Origin: a bacterium
GTDB taxonomy: Bacteria; Babelota; Babeliae; Babelales; UBA12409
Direction: 5' to 3'
NCBI GenBank assembly: GCA_018660415.1
Contig: JABJKG010000006.1
Location: 78,448 to 142,447, forward strand
Length of the DNA stretch: 64,000 bases
Below the pieces are notes generated by a model. The model saw nothing but the letters and a program-made list of their open reading frames with translations. It was not told where the DNA came from and made no database searches. Shown piece by piece: positions 56,154 through 64,000 of the stretch; position 1 is the first letter of the stretch; each line of letters opens with the position of its first letter. The position numbers were made by a program, and so were the translations under genes.

Positions 56154-56510
56154 ATGAGACATCGAAGCGGTAGAAAGAAATTAAACTTACGTGGGCCACA
56201 TAGGCGCTCACTCTTGCGTAATCAGGTCATTCACCTTATTACTTATGGTAAATTAATATCAACAAAGACTGGTGTTAAAGAAGTACAGCGTCTTGCTGAA
56301 AAATTAGTTACTATTGCTCGCACGGGTAACGATTTTAATTCACGTCGAAGAGCTAAAGCTTTATTACCATACAAAGATGAAGCGCTGGTTAAACTATTCA
56401 AAGAGATTGCTCCTAAGTATGTTGACCGTCCAGGTGGATATACACGAGTGATCCCTATGGGTAAGCGTGTTAGTGATACAGCAACAATTGCTCAGTTGAC
56501 CTGGGTTTAA
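56154..56510 (+). CDS. rplQ: 50S ribosomal protein L17
   Basis: 118 residues, full length. MRHRSGRKKLNLRGPHRRSLLRNQVIHLITYGKLISTKTGVKEVQRLAEKLVTIA and the RPGGYTRVIPMGKRVSDTATIAQLTWV end are typical. It is the last gene of the long ribosomal operon and is followed directly by a terminator. Confidence 0.97.
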   Translation: MRHRSGRKKLNLRGPHRRSLLRNQVIHLITYGKLISTKTGVKEVQRLAEKLVTIARTGNDFNSRRRAKALLPYKDEALVKLFKEIAPKYVDRPGGYTRVIPMGKRVSDTATIAQLTWV

Positions 56511-56540
56511 TCTGTTACTAGATTAGCTATAAAGATATTG

Positions 56541-56567
56541 AAGGGTGCATTAAGTGCACCCTTTTTT
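56541..56567 (+). terminator. Terminator of the ribosomal protein operon
   Basis: AAGGGTGCA (56541-56549) and TGCACCCTT (56554-56562) form a 9-bp stem with a TTAA loop region, followed by TTTTT. It ends the block that began at rpsL. Confidence 0.88.
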
Positions 56568-56590
56568 ATTGCCTGAAAATAAATGAGCAC

Positions 56591-56623
56591 AAAAAAAGCC
56601 CCACATAATATGGGGCTTTTTTT
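56591..56623. terminator. Bidirectional terminator
   Basis: AAAAAAAGCCCCA (56591-56603) pairs with TGGGGCTTTTTTT, with a 7-base loop; A-run on one side and T-run on the other let it work in both directions. It separates the ribosomal operon from the convergent secreted-protein gene. Confidence 0.88.
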
Positions 56624-56635
56624 AATAGTTGAGAA

Positions 56636-57238
56636 TTAACTTTCTTCGACTTTGTATCCTGCATTCTTGCGTAGTAGATTAAAATACTTTCGCTTACTGT
56701 AGAGGCTAAGTTTTTTAAGAAATGCCATTTTTTTTCGTTCACGCTCTTGCATCTCAAGATTTCTATTGTGGTGGTACGTTGCTATGCGTTCGTCCCGAGC
56801 TGCTATTCCTTCTATTTGTTCCGCTAGGGAGCGATAGGATTTAATACGTGCTAAGTCTGTTGATGGTATCTTTGAAACATGTACCTCATCTGCAAATGGA
56901 TTCAAAGCTGTCGTCCATAATTGTTTTTGCATAAGATTGAGTGCTGATTCCCCCATGTAGTTGGTAACATAGATATCATTGGGAAACGTATGTAGATGCT
57001 TTTCAATCTTATGTACAGGGGCTCCTGTTCTTAGCATAAGCTGTAAATGAGAATCTCCACGAATTAATCCTTTTACAAGGCTGTTTTCTGGTAGTCGACT
57101 ATCTACTATTCTTCCTACTTGTCTGAGTGCTCGTTGGGGTAAAGAAAGAGTGGAAGATGTCTTATCTCCTGGATGAGATAACACTGAGAGTGGTAGTAAG
57201 GTGGATATCATTGCTGACATCAAAATTTGTTTATTCAT
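56636..57238 (-). CDS. Secreted protein with an ankyrin-like segment, unknown function
   Basis: 200 residues. An N-terminal hydrophobic stretch (ILMSAMISTLLPLSVLS) precedes a signal cleavage site near 21. The central part (about residues 60-110) contains DSHLQLMLRTGAPVHKIEKHL and VTNYMGESALNLMQK, which has the spacing of a degenerate ankyrin repeat. The C-terminal third is highly basic and helical (EMQERERKKMAFLKKLSLYSKRKYF). No known family. The start has a weak ribosome binding site. Confidence 0.65.
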   Translation of the reverse strand: MNKQILMSAMISTLLPLSVLSHPGDKTSSTLSLPQRALRQVGRIVDSRLPENSLVKGLIRGDSHLQLMLRTGAPVHKIEKHLHTFPNDIYVTNYMGESALNLMQKQLWTTALNPFADEVHVSKIPSTDLARIKSYRSLAEQIEGIAARDERIATYHHNRNLEMQERERKKMAFLKKLSLYSKRKYFNLLRKNAGYKVEES

Positions 57239-57314
57239 ACTGATTGTATTTTTCGTTATTTTAATAGTTGTTAATACTATCAGTATGCCACAGTCTTAAA
57301 GGGTTTACAATTGC

Positions 57315-58220
57315 CTACTTTATCGTTTTAAAGGCGTCTTGAAGGTTTTTAGCTGAAGTATTAAGGGCCTTTTTTTCGTCTTCTGAGAGGGCGATAGTAA
57401 TGTTCTGGCCGACACCTTGTGCACCAAGTGTGATTGGGAGACTCATGTAAACCTGGTATTCTTCACTAAATGATACGACAGGAAGGACAAGTTTTTGGTT
57501 AAATACGATACTAGCGCATAGAGCGGTGACACAGGAAGCGATGCCAAACTGGGTACATTGCTTGTTATCAATGAGGTGTGCGGCCTTGTTTTTGGCTTTA
57601 TCGGCTAATTCTTGAAGTTTTTCAGTGCTTAAGTAGTTGGTCAGAGGGGTTCCAGCAATACTGGCTGATGAGATGACAGGGACTTGATCTTTGCCGTGGT
57701 TGTCGATGATGTAGGCATGGATAGACTGTTCCGCAATGCCTATTTCAGATCGGATATATCCTCTCCAGCGGTCCGTATCAAGGAGGGTTCCTGATCCAAT
57801 AACCTGGTTCTTCGGTAAACCGGTCAAATTTTGGGCTAATTGAGTTAAAATATCTACAGGGTTGCTTACCATGATTAATATGAGATCTTTCGAAATTGGG
57901 GCCATTTTGTCTAAAATTGATGATATTATATCGACATTAGCGGTCAATAGATCCATACGGGTTTGACCAGGTTGTTGGGCAGCTCCAGCGCATATGATAG
58001 CAATATCGGCTTGTCCGGCCTGTTTATAGGTTCCAGTTTGTATGGTTTTAGTGCGATTGAAGGGAAGGGCGTCAGACAGATCTTCAGTTTCTGCCTCACT
58101 ACGTTTTTCGTTGTTATCGACCATGATTATCTTTGAGGTAACGTTGTTGAGCATGAGGCTGTATGCGGTTGTACTTCCTACTGAGCCAGCGCCTATAATT
58201 GCTATGGTTGTTTGTTTCAT
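57315..58220 (-). CDS. ldh: L-lactate dehydrogenase (LDH/MDH family)
   Basis: 301 residues. Rossmann motif GAGSVGS (10-16) and acidic NAD-binding residue at VD (35). Active-site equivalents: Q82 at the substrate-specificity loop (malate dehydrogenases have Arg there, lactate dehydrogenases Gln), R88 (R109), D148 (D168), R151 (R171) and H175 (H195), so L-lactate/pyruvate with NAD is the best call. The usual GEHGD after the catalytic His reads NHGKD, a minor departure. It is alone on the minus strand with GGA upstream of the ATG. Confidence 0.88.
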   Translation of the reverse strand: MKQTTIAIIGAGSVGSTTAYSLMLNNVTSKIIMVDNNEKRSEAETEDLSDALPFNRTKTIQTGTYKQAGQADIAIICAGAAQQPGQTRMDLLTANVDIISSILDKMAPISKDLILIMVSNPVDILTQLAQNLTGLPKNQVIGSGTLLDTDRWRGYIRSEIGIAEQSIHAYIIDNHGKDQVPVISSASIAGTPLTNYLSTEKLQELADKAKNKAAHLIDNKQCTQFGIASCVTALCASIVFNQKLVLPVVSFSEEYQVYMSLPITLGAQGVGQNITIALSEDEKKALNTSAKNLQDAFKTIK

Positions 58221-58408
58221 TAAATTTTTCCTTTTTTAGAGCACGAGTATTTTCTTTGCAGGATATGGAACCCTCTTGTTTTTTTCAATAGATTTATATT
58301 AAAAATGCTTTCATCGCGGTCATTTTTCTTGCCAGGGTTTGTATTTGTATTATTCTTTAGAAAAGACTTTTGTTTATATGCATAATTTTGCTTGGGGTGT
58401 TTTTCTTG

Positions 58409-60364
58409 ATGAAAAGATTATTTGTTTTTTTTGGTTTGTTGAGTGTGGGTTCATTGTTATCTATGGAAAAAGATCCGATGTTAGGGTTGAGTCGCGTTTT
58501 AAATCCAAAAAGTGGTGCTTCTTACCATACTTTACTACTAAAAGAAGGGGTTTATATAAATAAAGGCAGGCGTACTGACCCGGGAGCATCTCAAATGAAG
58601 TTAGTTTTGATTAAGAGAGACTCTCGCTTATCGGTTTTTGAAGGAAATTTTGAGAAGGATGAAGAGAGGGAAGCTCATGTTGCCGATATGGGAAGGGTGG
58701 TACCCAAACAAATAGATGACGGTAGGGCATCAAGAAATAGCCGTAGTAAAAAAAAAGGTAAGGGAAAGCAAAAAAGAGGTGGGATAACTGTAGAGGGTGT
58801 TAATGGTCTAGGAAGAGAAAGAGCGCCTTGGTTGCGAGCGGTACAAAACGGAACCCCTGTTGATAGTTGTGGTGCTGTTGTCAAAGCGGCAAATCAGGCA
58901 CCCAAACAAAAAGAAGTTAGAGTGTCAGGAAGGGGGCCTCAGTCTAAATGGGTTAGGGGTGGTTCTAGGGCTAATTCGGGCTTGCAAGAACTCTGGAAAA
59001 AAGAACGGGAAGAGGGTAAACGCAGATATGATGAAAGGAATGCCGAGCGCGATGCTGCAGTCAAATATAAACAACTTTGTTGGTGGATACAAGGCGATAT
59101 TTTTGATCCAATGCTTGGGAATGTAGTACAAAAAGTAGAAGAAAAAAGGGTGCGATTAAAAGAGCTGATACTCTCGTTGGGATCTAGTAGAGAGCAACTA
59201 AGAGCCAGCAGAGCATTGTTCGAGTTGGTTCAGGGGCGCATAGATAAAAAGAAGGATAAGTGGATTGCTGAGAAGATTGAAAACGGTACAAAAATAAGAG
59301 AGGCGCGTGCTGTTGCAAGGAAAATGCGCAGTGAAGATGAAGAGGTTGTTTTGGTTGGTGATTTTGACGAGTTGGCTGCACAGTGGGCAAAGAAAAAAAA
59401 TCAAAAAAGAAAGAAAAGGGAGCGACAGAGACTTAATAGAACTTTATCCGAACAGTCTTTACTGGAAGAGCCAGTAGAACCAGAAAAAGATGGAGAAGGC
59501 AGAGCATTGTTACGTAAAAAACTGCTGGAGATGCGTTCAAGAAGGACTGGTAGCACAAAGCCGCGAAGTTGTGTAACTAAGTTTGGTATGACTTGTTGCG
59601 ACGGTAAGTTGCAAGTTTATGATCATGTTGGACAAGAATATAACCTGAACTTTGATGGACCGGCATTGAAACTTAGTGGTTTCGGGCGTTTTTTTGAGTT
59701 GGTTCTTGTTAAGGGTGAAGTTGTAGTGGCGGAGAGGAATTATTTGGATACGATTCACTTTACCTCGAATGCACTAGAGGCTTTGCGTGCATACTCTTTA
59801 CCAAAAGCATTTATATCTGCCGCAAGTAAACAGTTATTACCTTTAGAGCCACAAGAGCCAGCAGAAACTAATGTTGCTCCAGAGCTACCAGCTACTTCTG
59901 CTGTTTCTCTTGCCGAGCTGGTTTCTACAGCTGAGAAGGAAAAGGGTGGTTTTGGTTTACTAGCAGGGGCAATAGAAAGCAATTTTGCGGCAGGGTTGCT
60001 TGAGCCGTGTAATTTTAGAGTAGAAGGTAAATCCATCGATCTGACTAGAGTGTTTCAATTTGGTTGGGATGCTGATGAAAAAGCTCTTTTTCTTACTGAT
60101 TCTACAGGTAATCGTTTAGAAGAATCAAGCGGGTCTCATTATGAGTATGATGGAAAACTATATAAAGTTTGTTCGACTTGTTTTGATTTGGAAGATGCAG
60201 ATAAGAGGGGTTATGTTATTCGTGATGAAAAGACTGGAGCCGTGCACTTGATAGATGTTCCTTTTATTCTGGCACAAGCAAGCCTTTCACCAGAATCAGC
60301 TTCTTTATTGCATGGAACATTGGAATTGTGTCTTATGCATTCCCAGTCCAAAGTTAACGCTTAA
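58409..60364 (+). CDS. Large charged secreted protein of unknown function
   Basis: 651 residues from ATG 58409; an upstream TTG start is possible but gives a less typical signal peptide. The signal peptide (KRLFVFFGLLSVGSLLS) predicts export. The body is Lys/Arg/Glu-rich with long helical and probably disordered stretches (a run of SRSKKKGKGKQKRGG near 120, later KKKNQKRKKRERQRLNRTL near 340). It has no visible catalytic motif; the last 250 residues are more globular. Convergent with the next gene, 11-base overlap. Unlike anything I recognise. Confidence 0.65.
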   Translation: MKRLFVFFGLLSVGSLLSMEKDPMLGLSRVLNPKSGASYHTLLLKEGVYINKGRRTDPGASQMKLVLIKRDSRLSVFEGNFEKDEEREAHVADMGRVVPKQIDDGRASRNSRSKKKGKGKQKRGGITVEGVNGLGRERAPWLRAVQNGTPVDSCGAVVKAANQAPKQKEVRVSGRGPQSKWVRGGSRANSGLQELWKKEREEGKRRYDERNAERDAAVKYKQLCWWIQGDIFDPMLGNVVQKVEEKRVRLKELILSLGSSREQLRASRALFELVQGRIDKKKDKWIAEKIENGTKIREARAVARKMRSEDEEVVLVGDFDELAAQWAKKKNQKRKKRERQRLNRTLSEQSLLEEPVEPEKDGEGRALLRKKLLEMRSRRTGSTKPRSCVTKFGMTCCDGKLQVYDHVGQEYNLNFDGPALKLSGFGRFFELVLVKGEVVVAERNYLDTIHFTSNALEALRAYSLPKAFISAASKQLLPLEPQEPAETNVAPELPATSAVSLAELVSTAEKEKGGFGLLAGAIESNFAAGLLEPCNFRVEGKSIDLTRVFQFGWDADEKALFLTDSTGNRLEESSGSHYEYDGKLYKVCSTCFDLEDADKRGYVIRDEKTGAVHLIDVPFILAQASLSPESASLLHGTLELCLMHSQSKVNA

Positions 60365-60815
60365 GAGCTCTTTTGAATCCATAATCGAGGACTAGGTGTG
60401 AGAATGCGCCGAGTACGAAAAATATGCCGTTCCATAAGACTGAAATTGCGTATCGAGGTTGATAGATTGTAGCAAGAGCATATAACACTGTAGGTACGGC
60501 AACAATGAACCATTTTTTATGGGTAAGGGTACGATGATGCACTACAAGTGGAATCAATAGTACAAATCCTGCCATGGCTACGGCATTCCAATATTGTAAG
60601 TATAATAAAATACAAAATGCTATAAACGCAATACGGTAACTAAAAATTTGGACTTTACTTTTAGTATCAATATCGGGAAACAATGATCCAAACAGGGTAA
60701 AACAAAACAGTTGTAACGGGTTGATAGGTATGCTTACCTTCAACAAGCTTAATGCTAGATAACTTCCGACAAAAGTTATGGCACCACCGACTAAGTGTCC
60801 TCTATATCCAGACAT
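60354..60815 (-). CDS. YdjM/DUF457-like inner-membrane protein (putative metal-dependent hydrolase)
   Basis: 153 residues from ATG 60815 with AGGAAG upstream; a TTG start 18 bases earlier is less likely. Four hydrophobic segments carry the family motifs GSLFPDIDTKSK (about 43-54), HHRTLTHKKW and GAFSHLVLDYG, which give Asp and His ligands for a metal. Members are YdjM-like (a LexA-regulated gene in E. coli) and of unknown chemistry. Its 3' end overlaps the secreted-protein gene by 11 bases. Confidence 0.8.
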   Translation of the reverse strand: MSGYRGHLVGGAITFVGSYLALSLLKVSIPINPLQLFCFTLFGSLFPDIDTKSKVQIFSYRIAFIAFCILLYLQYWNAVAMAGFVLLIPLVVHHRTLTHKKWFIVAVPTVLYALATIYQPRYAISVLWNGIFFVLGAFSHLVLDYGFKRALKR

Positions 60816-60922
60816 GTACTCTTCCTTTCTCAATTCTAATTTGACCTCTCTTGAGGAGGTCGATAAGATCTCCTTAACTATAGTGCAACATTTTTAAAAA
60901 AGTAAAACAGGAGACAGTTTTA

Positions 60923-61597
60923 ATGAAAAAAATGGTTATGAGTCTACTTTTTTTGATTCAATTTTATAATGTTATTCAGGGAGATAGTGTATCGGATGAT
61001 CTTACATCAGATTATAATGGGGTAGTTGTTTCAAAAAGTTTGATGGTTGCTGCGTATGAAGGATCGCCCCAAGAATTATATTCTTTAATTGTGGATGGTG
61101 CTGATGTCAACTATAAGGATGATGCTGGGATGACCCCGCTTATGTATGCAGCTCAAGACAACTCTATAGAAAAGATTGATATGTTAGTTGCTGCTGGCGC
61201 TGACGTTAATGCGGTACGAGATGGTGGCTGGACCGTGCTGATGTATGCTGTTGGCTATGCTTCAGTAGAGTCAGTTGACCTTTTATTAAGTGCGGGAGCT
61301 GATGTTAATGCAAGAAATAATGAGGGGACAACAGTGTTAATGTGTGGAGTCAGCGATGAAATTTCAGGAGAGATTGTGGATGTTTTATTAAGTGCGGGAG
61401 CTGAGGTTAATGTTCAAAATAAATTAGGTTTGACTGCACTTATGTATGCAGCTTATGATGGGCTACTTCAAACGGTTAAATTGTTGGTGAACTCTGGAGC
61501 TGATGCGAGCTTAAGGAACGATGATGATCAAACAGCATATGACGTTGCCGTTTTTCAGGAACATGCTGATATTGCAATGTTTTTAGCATTTGAATAA
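60923..61597 (+). CDS. Secreted ankyrin-repeat protein
   Basis: 224 residues with a hydrophobic N-terminal signal segment (MSLLFLIQFYNVIQG). Six ankyrin units of 33 residues are visible, for example DAGMTPLMYAAQDNS and GWTVLMYAVGYASVES, each ending in GADVN. The last is less regular. Ankyrin repeats bind other proteins and in host-associated bacteria often serve as effectors against eukaryotic targets. CAGGAGA precedes the ATG. A tandem paralogue follows after 30 bases. Confidence 0.9.
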   Translation: MKKMVMSLLFLIQFYNVIQGDSVSDDLTSDYNGVVVSKSLMVAAYEGSPQELYSLIVDGADVNYKDDAGMTPLMYAAQDNSIEKIDMLVAAGADVNAVRDGGWTVLMYAVGYASVESVDLLLSAGADVNARNNEGTTVLMCGVSDEISGEIVDVLLSAGAEVNVQNKLGLTALMYAAYDGLLQTVKLLVNSGADASLRNDDDQTAYDVAVFQEHADIAMFLAFE

Positions 61598-61627
61598 AAC
61601 TCATTTTTAAATAGGAGAGTTCTTGTT

Positions 61628-62266
61628 ATGCAAAAATTAATTTTGGTTGTTATTTTTCTATTCGGTTTCATTGTCATACAATGTAACGACTGCCGAGATA
61701 TTAATAGTGTCATGAAAGCTGAGGTTATAACTAATGAAGAAGCTTTATTGGTGGCAGCTCAAGCGGGCTCTATAACAGAGGTAGATTCTTTAGTTTCCGA
61801 AGGCGTTGATGTGAATTACATTAATAGTGATGGCATAAGTGCATTGATGTATGCATCCGAGAATGGATTTATAGATGTAATGATTTCTCTTATTACAGCT
61901 GGTGCTGATACGAGCGTCAAGGATGGCTGTGGATGGACTGTGTTAATGTATGCGGCTTATTATGGTGCTATAGATCTAGTGAACTCTTTGATTGCAAATG
62001 GAAGTGATGTTGCGGCACAATGTGACAATGGTGTAACGGCATTAATGTCGGGTATTAATAGTTCTGCAGATGTAACAAATGCTTTAATTGCTGCGGATGC
62101 GGATATAAATGCCAAAAACAGTGGCGGCTGGACTGCTTTAATGTACGCATCGGCCAGTTTTTCAGTAGAAAGTACGAACGCTTTAATTGCTGCGGGTGCT
62201 GATACGAGCGTAAAAAATAATGATGGTAAAACGGCCTATGATATCTCGCAGATGCCGCGCAGCTAG
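61628..62266 (+). CDS. Secreted ankyrin-repeat protein (tandem paralogue)
   Basis: 212 residues. N-terminal signal segment (KLILVVIFLFGFIVIQC), whose final Cys could act as a lipobox (FIVIQC is not a typical LxxC, so uncertain). Six 33-residue ankyrin units, with SALMYASENGFID, TVLMYAAYYGAID and TALMYASASFSVES. Closely similar to the upstream gene, so probably a tandem duplication. AGGAG precedes the ATG. Its stop TAG shares CTAG with the convergent spoIID-like stop. Confidence 0.88.
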   Translation: MQKLILVVIFLFGFIVIQCNDCRDINSVMKAEVITNEEALLVAAQAGSITEVDSLVSEGVDVNYINSDGISALMYASENGFIDVMISLITAGADTSVKDGCGWTVLMYAAYYGAIDLVNSLIANGSDVAAQCDNGVTALMSGINSSADVTNALIAADADINAKNSGGWTALMYASASFSVESTNALIAAGADTSVKNNDGKTAYDISQMPRS

Positions 62267-63477
62267 CTTGAGACGTTGTTGGTGAGATATTCATCGTCGT
62301 TGTCGTCTTTATACTGTAAGCGCATAAAAGTGGTGCCTGGATAAAAGAAGTGGAGTATACGGGTATACGTCCATCCATCCTTGACCATTTGCCATGCGCC
62401 CCACTGGCATAATCCTAAGTGGTGACCATATCCTTGTCCTTTAATTGCCAAGGTATGTTTTTTGGGAGTGATGGTAAAGACAGCGGATTTCACTTCTTTA
62501 AAGAGCTTGTATAATTTTTTTTCTTCAATAATTTTTTTACGGTTATCACCAAAGTGTAGTGTTAACTTATGATTAAGGCCGGCCTTATCTTTTTCTGCAA
62601 TTGTTATATCGGTAAGACCATTGAGCTCCGGTATCAACGTTGAGAATCGACGCTCAAACTCTTTGATTGGGAGTTCAAATCCCCAGTTAAAGATCTTACA
62701 TTTTTTGCAGTATGTGCACGCTTGTTTTCTTGCAAGATAGGGAGCTTTTTTAAAATCAACGCCACTGAGTTTGCCATTAATGTTAGCTGGGATTACTCCA
62801 CCGCAACAACAATCAAACATGGCTGCAATGGGTTGGTTATCATATCCTAAAAACATGCCTGCTGTTTCATCAACGGCTTGCTTATGGATATTATTATGTC
62901 GAATACCTCGATATGTTTGATGGATGTTAGAGTTCTTGATATGAAATGGCTTTTTAGACTTACGTGACTCTAATACCTTCTTGATAACATATGACCGACA
63001 TGTGACAGCAAATACCTTGTTCACCTCAAGTGGCCATCCTGGCCAACTTTCAGCACGTAAAACCGAATAGATATAGTCTTCAAGTTCGACCTTGTTAATT
63101 AAAAGAATTTTACCTTTATATAAGACAATATAAAATGTTCCAAAGTAATCATCATGGTTATATTTGATATGTCCATCAAAAGCATTAATTCTTATGGGAT
63201 GATGAGTAGATATTTTCTTGTTATTGAGGTATTGAGAGTTTTTATCAACCTTGATGGTTGCTCCATTTTTAAAGAAATAAGATCGCTTTGCATGGCCATC
63301 TTCTTTAGTATCTACAATAATGCCATGAGCACTTGAAAACGATATTTTTTCTGAGGAACTAGGATCAATTTCCTTGAGTAAGACTTTGATATTAGTTTTA
63401 TCGGGTGGGGTTATGGGCAAGAGTGTATAGGATGTTCCGATTAATATAAAGGCTAGTAGCCTAAAGTATAATGTCAT
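62263..63477 (-). CDS. SpoIID/LytB-domain protein
   Basis: 404 residues with an N-terminal hydrophobic segment (FRLLAFILIGTSYTLLP), so secreted or anchored. The SpoIID block includes LEDYIYSVLRAESWPGWPLEVNKVFAVTCRSYV (conserved Glu about 147, matching the catalytic Glu of SpoIID), then HQTYRGI and a Cys-rich CTYCKKC zinc-type loop, ending with KGQGYGHHLGLCQWGAWQMV. SpoIID cleaves denuded peptidoglycan glycan strands. In a non-sporulating bacterium a cell-wall remodelling role is likely. It overlaps the upstream RNase HI gene by 17 bases. Confidence 0.87.
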   Translation of the reverse strand: MTLYFRLLAFILIGTSYTLLPITPPDKTNIKVLLKEIDPSSSEKISFSSAHGIIVDTKEDGHAKRSYFFKNGATIKVDKNSQYLNNKKISTHHPIRINAFDGHIKYNHDDYFGTFYIVLYKGKILLINKVELEDYIYSVLRAESWPGWPLEVNKVFAVTCRSYVIKKVLESRKSKKPFHIKNSNIHQTYRGIRHNNIHKQAVDETAGMFLGYDNQPIAAMFDCCCGGVIPANINGKLSGVDFKKAPYLARKQACTYCKKCKIFNWGFELPIKEFERRFSTLIPELNGLTDITIAEKDKAGLNHKLTLHFGDNRKKIIEEKKLYKLFKEVKSAVFTITPKKHTLAIKGQGYGHHLGLCQWGAWQMVKDGWTYTRILHFFYPGTTFMRLQYKDDNDDEYLTNNVSS

Positions 63478-63994
63478 ACTTTTTTAGCCTTTTAATAATG
63501 GCATCAGAAGGAATGATTTTTTGATCGAGGCCTTTGTTTGCTAAAGCATCTGCGATGGTATTTTGTTCTCGGAATACATGCTTGATCGTGTAGGTGTACG
63601 GCTCGAGTAATTGTTGAGCGCAGGCAGCATACTTTTTCAGTTCGTTGTTTTTGATTTTGTATACTCCTTCCATTTGTCGTACGAGCAATTGGGAGTCGGC
63701 ATTAATTTCGAGTCTATCAAATGGCTTTAACTGTTGTTCTGTTAAGATTACTCCGATGATGAGTGCTAAGTATTCAGCTTGGTTATTTGTCTTGATTCCT
63801 GTGAAAAAACCTTCATTTAAGATTGCAGTCTTATCTTTACTAAGATGAATCCCGACAGCAGACGGTCCGGGATTATTGCGTGAAGCACCATCGATAAACA
63901 TTTTCCATGGCGCCTTATCAAGTCGCTTTTCATGGGTTGTCGCATCTGGTTCGGATTGCCCAAATAAATTTAACTGTTTACTTGGTTTCTTCAT
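63461..63994 (-). CDS. rnhA: RNase HI-like protein
   Basis: 177 residues. It cleaves RNA in RNA-DNA hybrids. The four acidic active-site residues are present: D35 (FIDGASRNNPGPSA), E74 (NNQAEYLAL), D100 (INADSQLL) and D149 (IADALANKG). The N-terminal 25 residues (LNLFGQSEPDATT) are an extra tail. This is the one-domain archaeal/plant-like style rather than the E. coli style. Its start lies 6 bases from the window end, so upstream context is cut. Confidence 0.85.
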   Translation of the reverse strand: MKKPSKQLNLFGQSEPDATTHEKRLDKAPWKMFIDGASRNNPGPSAVGIHLSKDKTAILNEGFFTGIKTNNQAEYLALIIGVILTEQQLKPFDRLEINADSQLLVRQMEGVYKIKNNELKKYAACAQQLLEPYTYTIKHVFREQNTIADALANKGLDQKIIPSDAIIKRLKKYDIIL

Positions 63995-64000
63995 CTTCAG

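Noticed and set aside
1..64000. CRISPR arrays, rRNA genes, integrases, intact insertion sequences
   Set aside because: I looked for direct repeat-spacer patterns, 16S/23S landmarks and transposase motifs and saw none; the only mobile trace is the hairpin near 18125.

Overview
The window is an AT-rich bacterial chromosome segment with the standard genetic code (TAA, TAG and TGA are all used as stops), tight gene spacing and unusually many small secreted proteins of no recognisable family. Two secreted ankyrin-repeat proteins, secreted Gly/Arg-rich peptides, an amino-acid importer, a Na+/H+ antiporter and a compact gene layout fit a host-associated bacterium with a reduced genome. My best guess is the Candidatus Dependentiae (TM6) lineage. 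This is an inference from gene content and not proven; the rpoB/rpoC or ribosomal protein sequences here would settle it in a tree.

Layout. (1) 1-8.06 kb: the end of rpoB, then rpoC, a tRNA-Val(GAC) that overlaps the rpoC stop codon, rpsO and pnp. (2) 8.1-15.8 kb: a secreted protein whose ribosome binding site lies in a long inverted repeat, a small hydrophobic ORF ahead of the branched-chain amino-acid carrier brnQ, a divergent HolA-like protein, a DUF502 membrane protein, a secreted protein, a YbbR/CdaR protein overlapping a CdaA-like diadenylate cyclase with degenerate active-site motifs, and trpS. (3) 15.8-24.0 kb: a UvrD/PcrA helicase, a relic resembling an IS200/IS605 end, hflX, then ffh-rpsP-trmD-rplS, where TrmD is fused to a second SPOUT-type methyltransferase and S16 carries a repetitive tail, and a lipoprotein. 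(4) 24.1-27.4 kb, minus strand: four small secreted Gly-rich proteins, then murC and a MerR-like regulator. (5) 27.7-37.1 kb: yidC-recR, two tandem Xaa-Pro aminopeptidases (one cytoplasmic, one secreted), an NhaC antiporter, rplM, two secreted proteins and the RseP site-2 protease.

(6) 37.4-56.5 kb: one nearly unbroken translation block, rpsL-rpsG-fusA-tuf followed by the S10, spc and alpha gene clusters in canonical order through rplQ. It lacks rpmD between rpsE and rplO and carries an S4 with an unusual N terminus. The rpsL-rpsG-fusA-tuf (str) part is about 32 kb from rpoBC, although these blocks are neighbours in many bacteria. (7) 56.6-64 kb: a secreted protein with an ankyrin-like segment, an L-lactate dehydrogenase, a large charged secreted protein, a YdjM-like membrane protein, two tandem secreted ankyrin proteins, and a SpoIID-like protein overlapping an RNase HI.

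How it fits together. About half of the window is core information processing: transcription, ribosome, tRNA modification, SRP/SecY/YidC export and RNA decay. The rest is envelope maintenance (murC, spoIID-like, rseP, cdaA/ybbR-like), import of host nutrients (brnQ, Xaa-Pro peptidases) and a set of exported proteins of unknown role that are the best candidates for new biology. I found no CRISPR array, rRNA operon, intact transposon or prophage.
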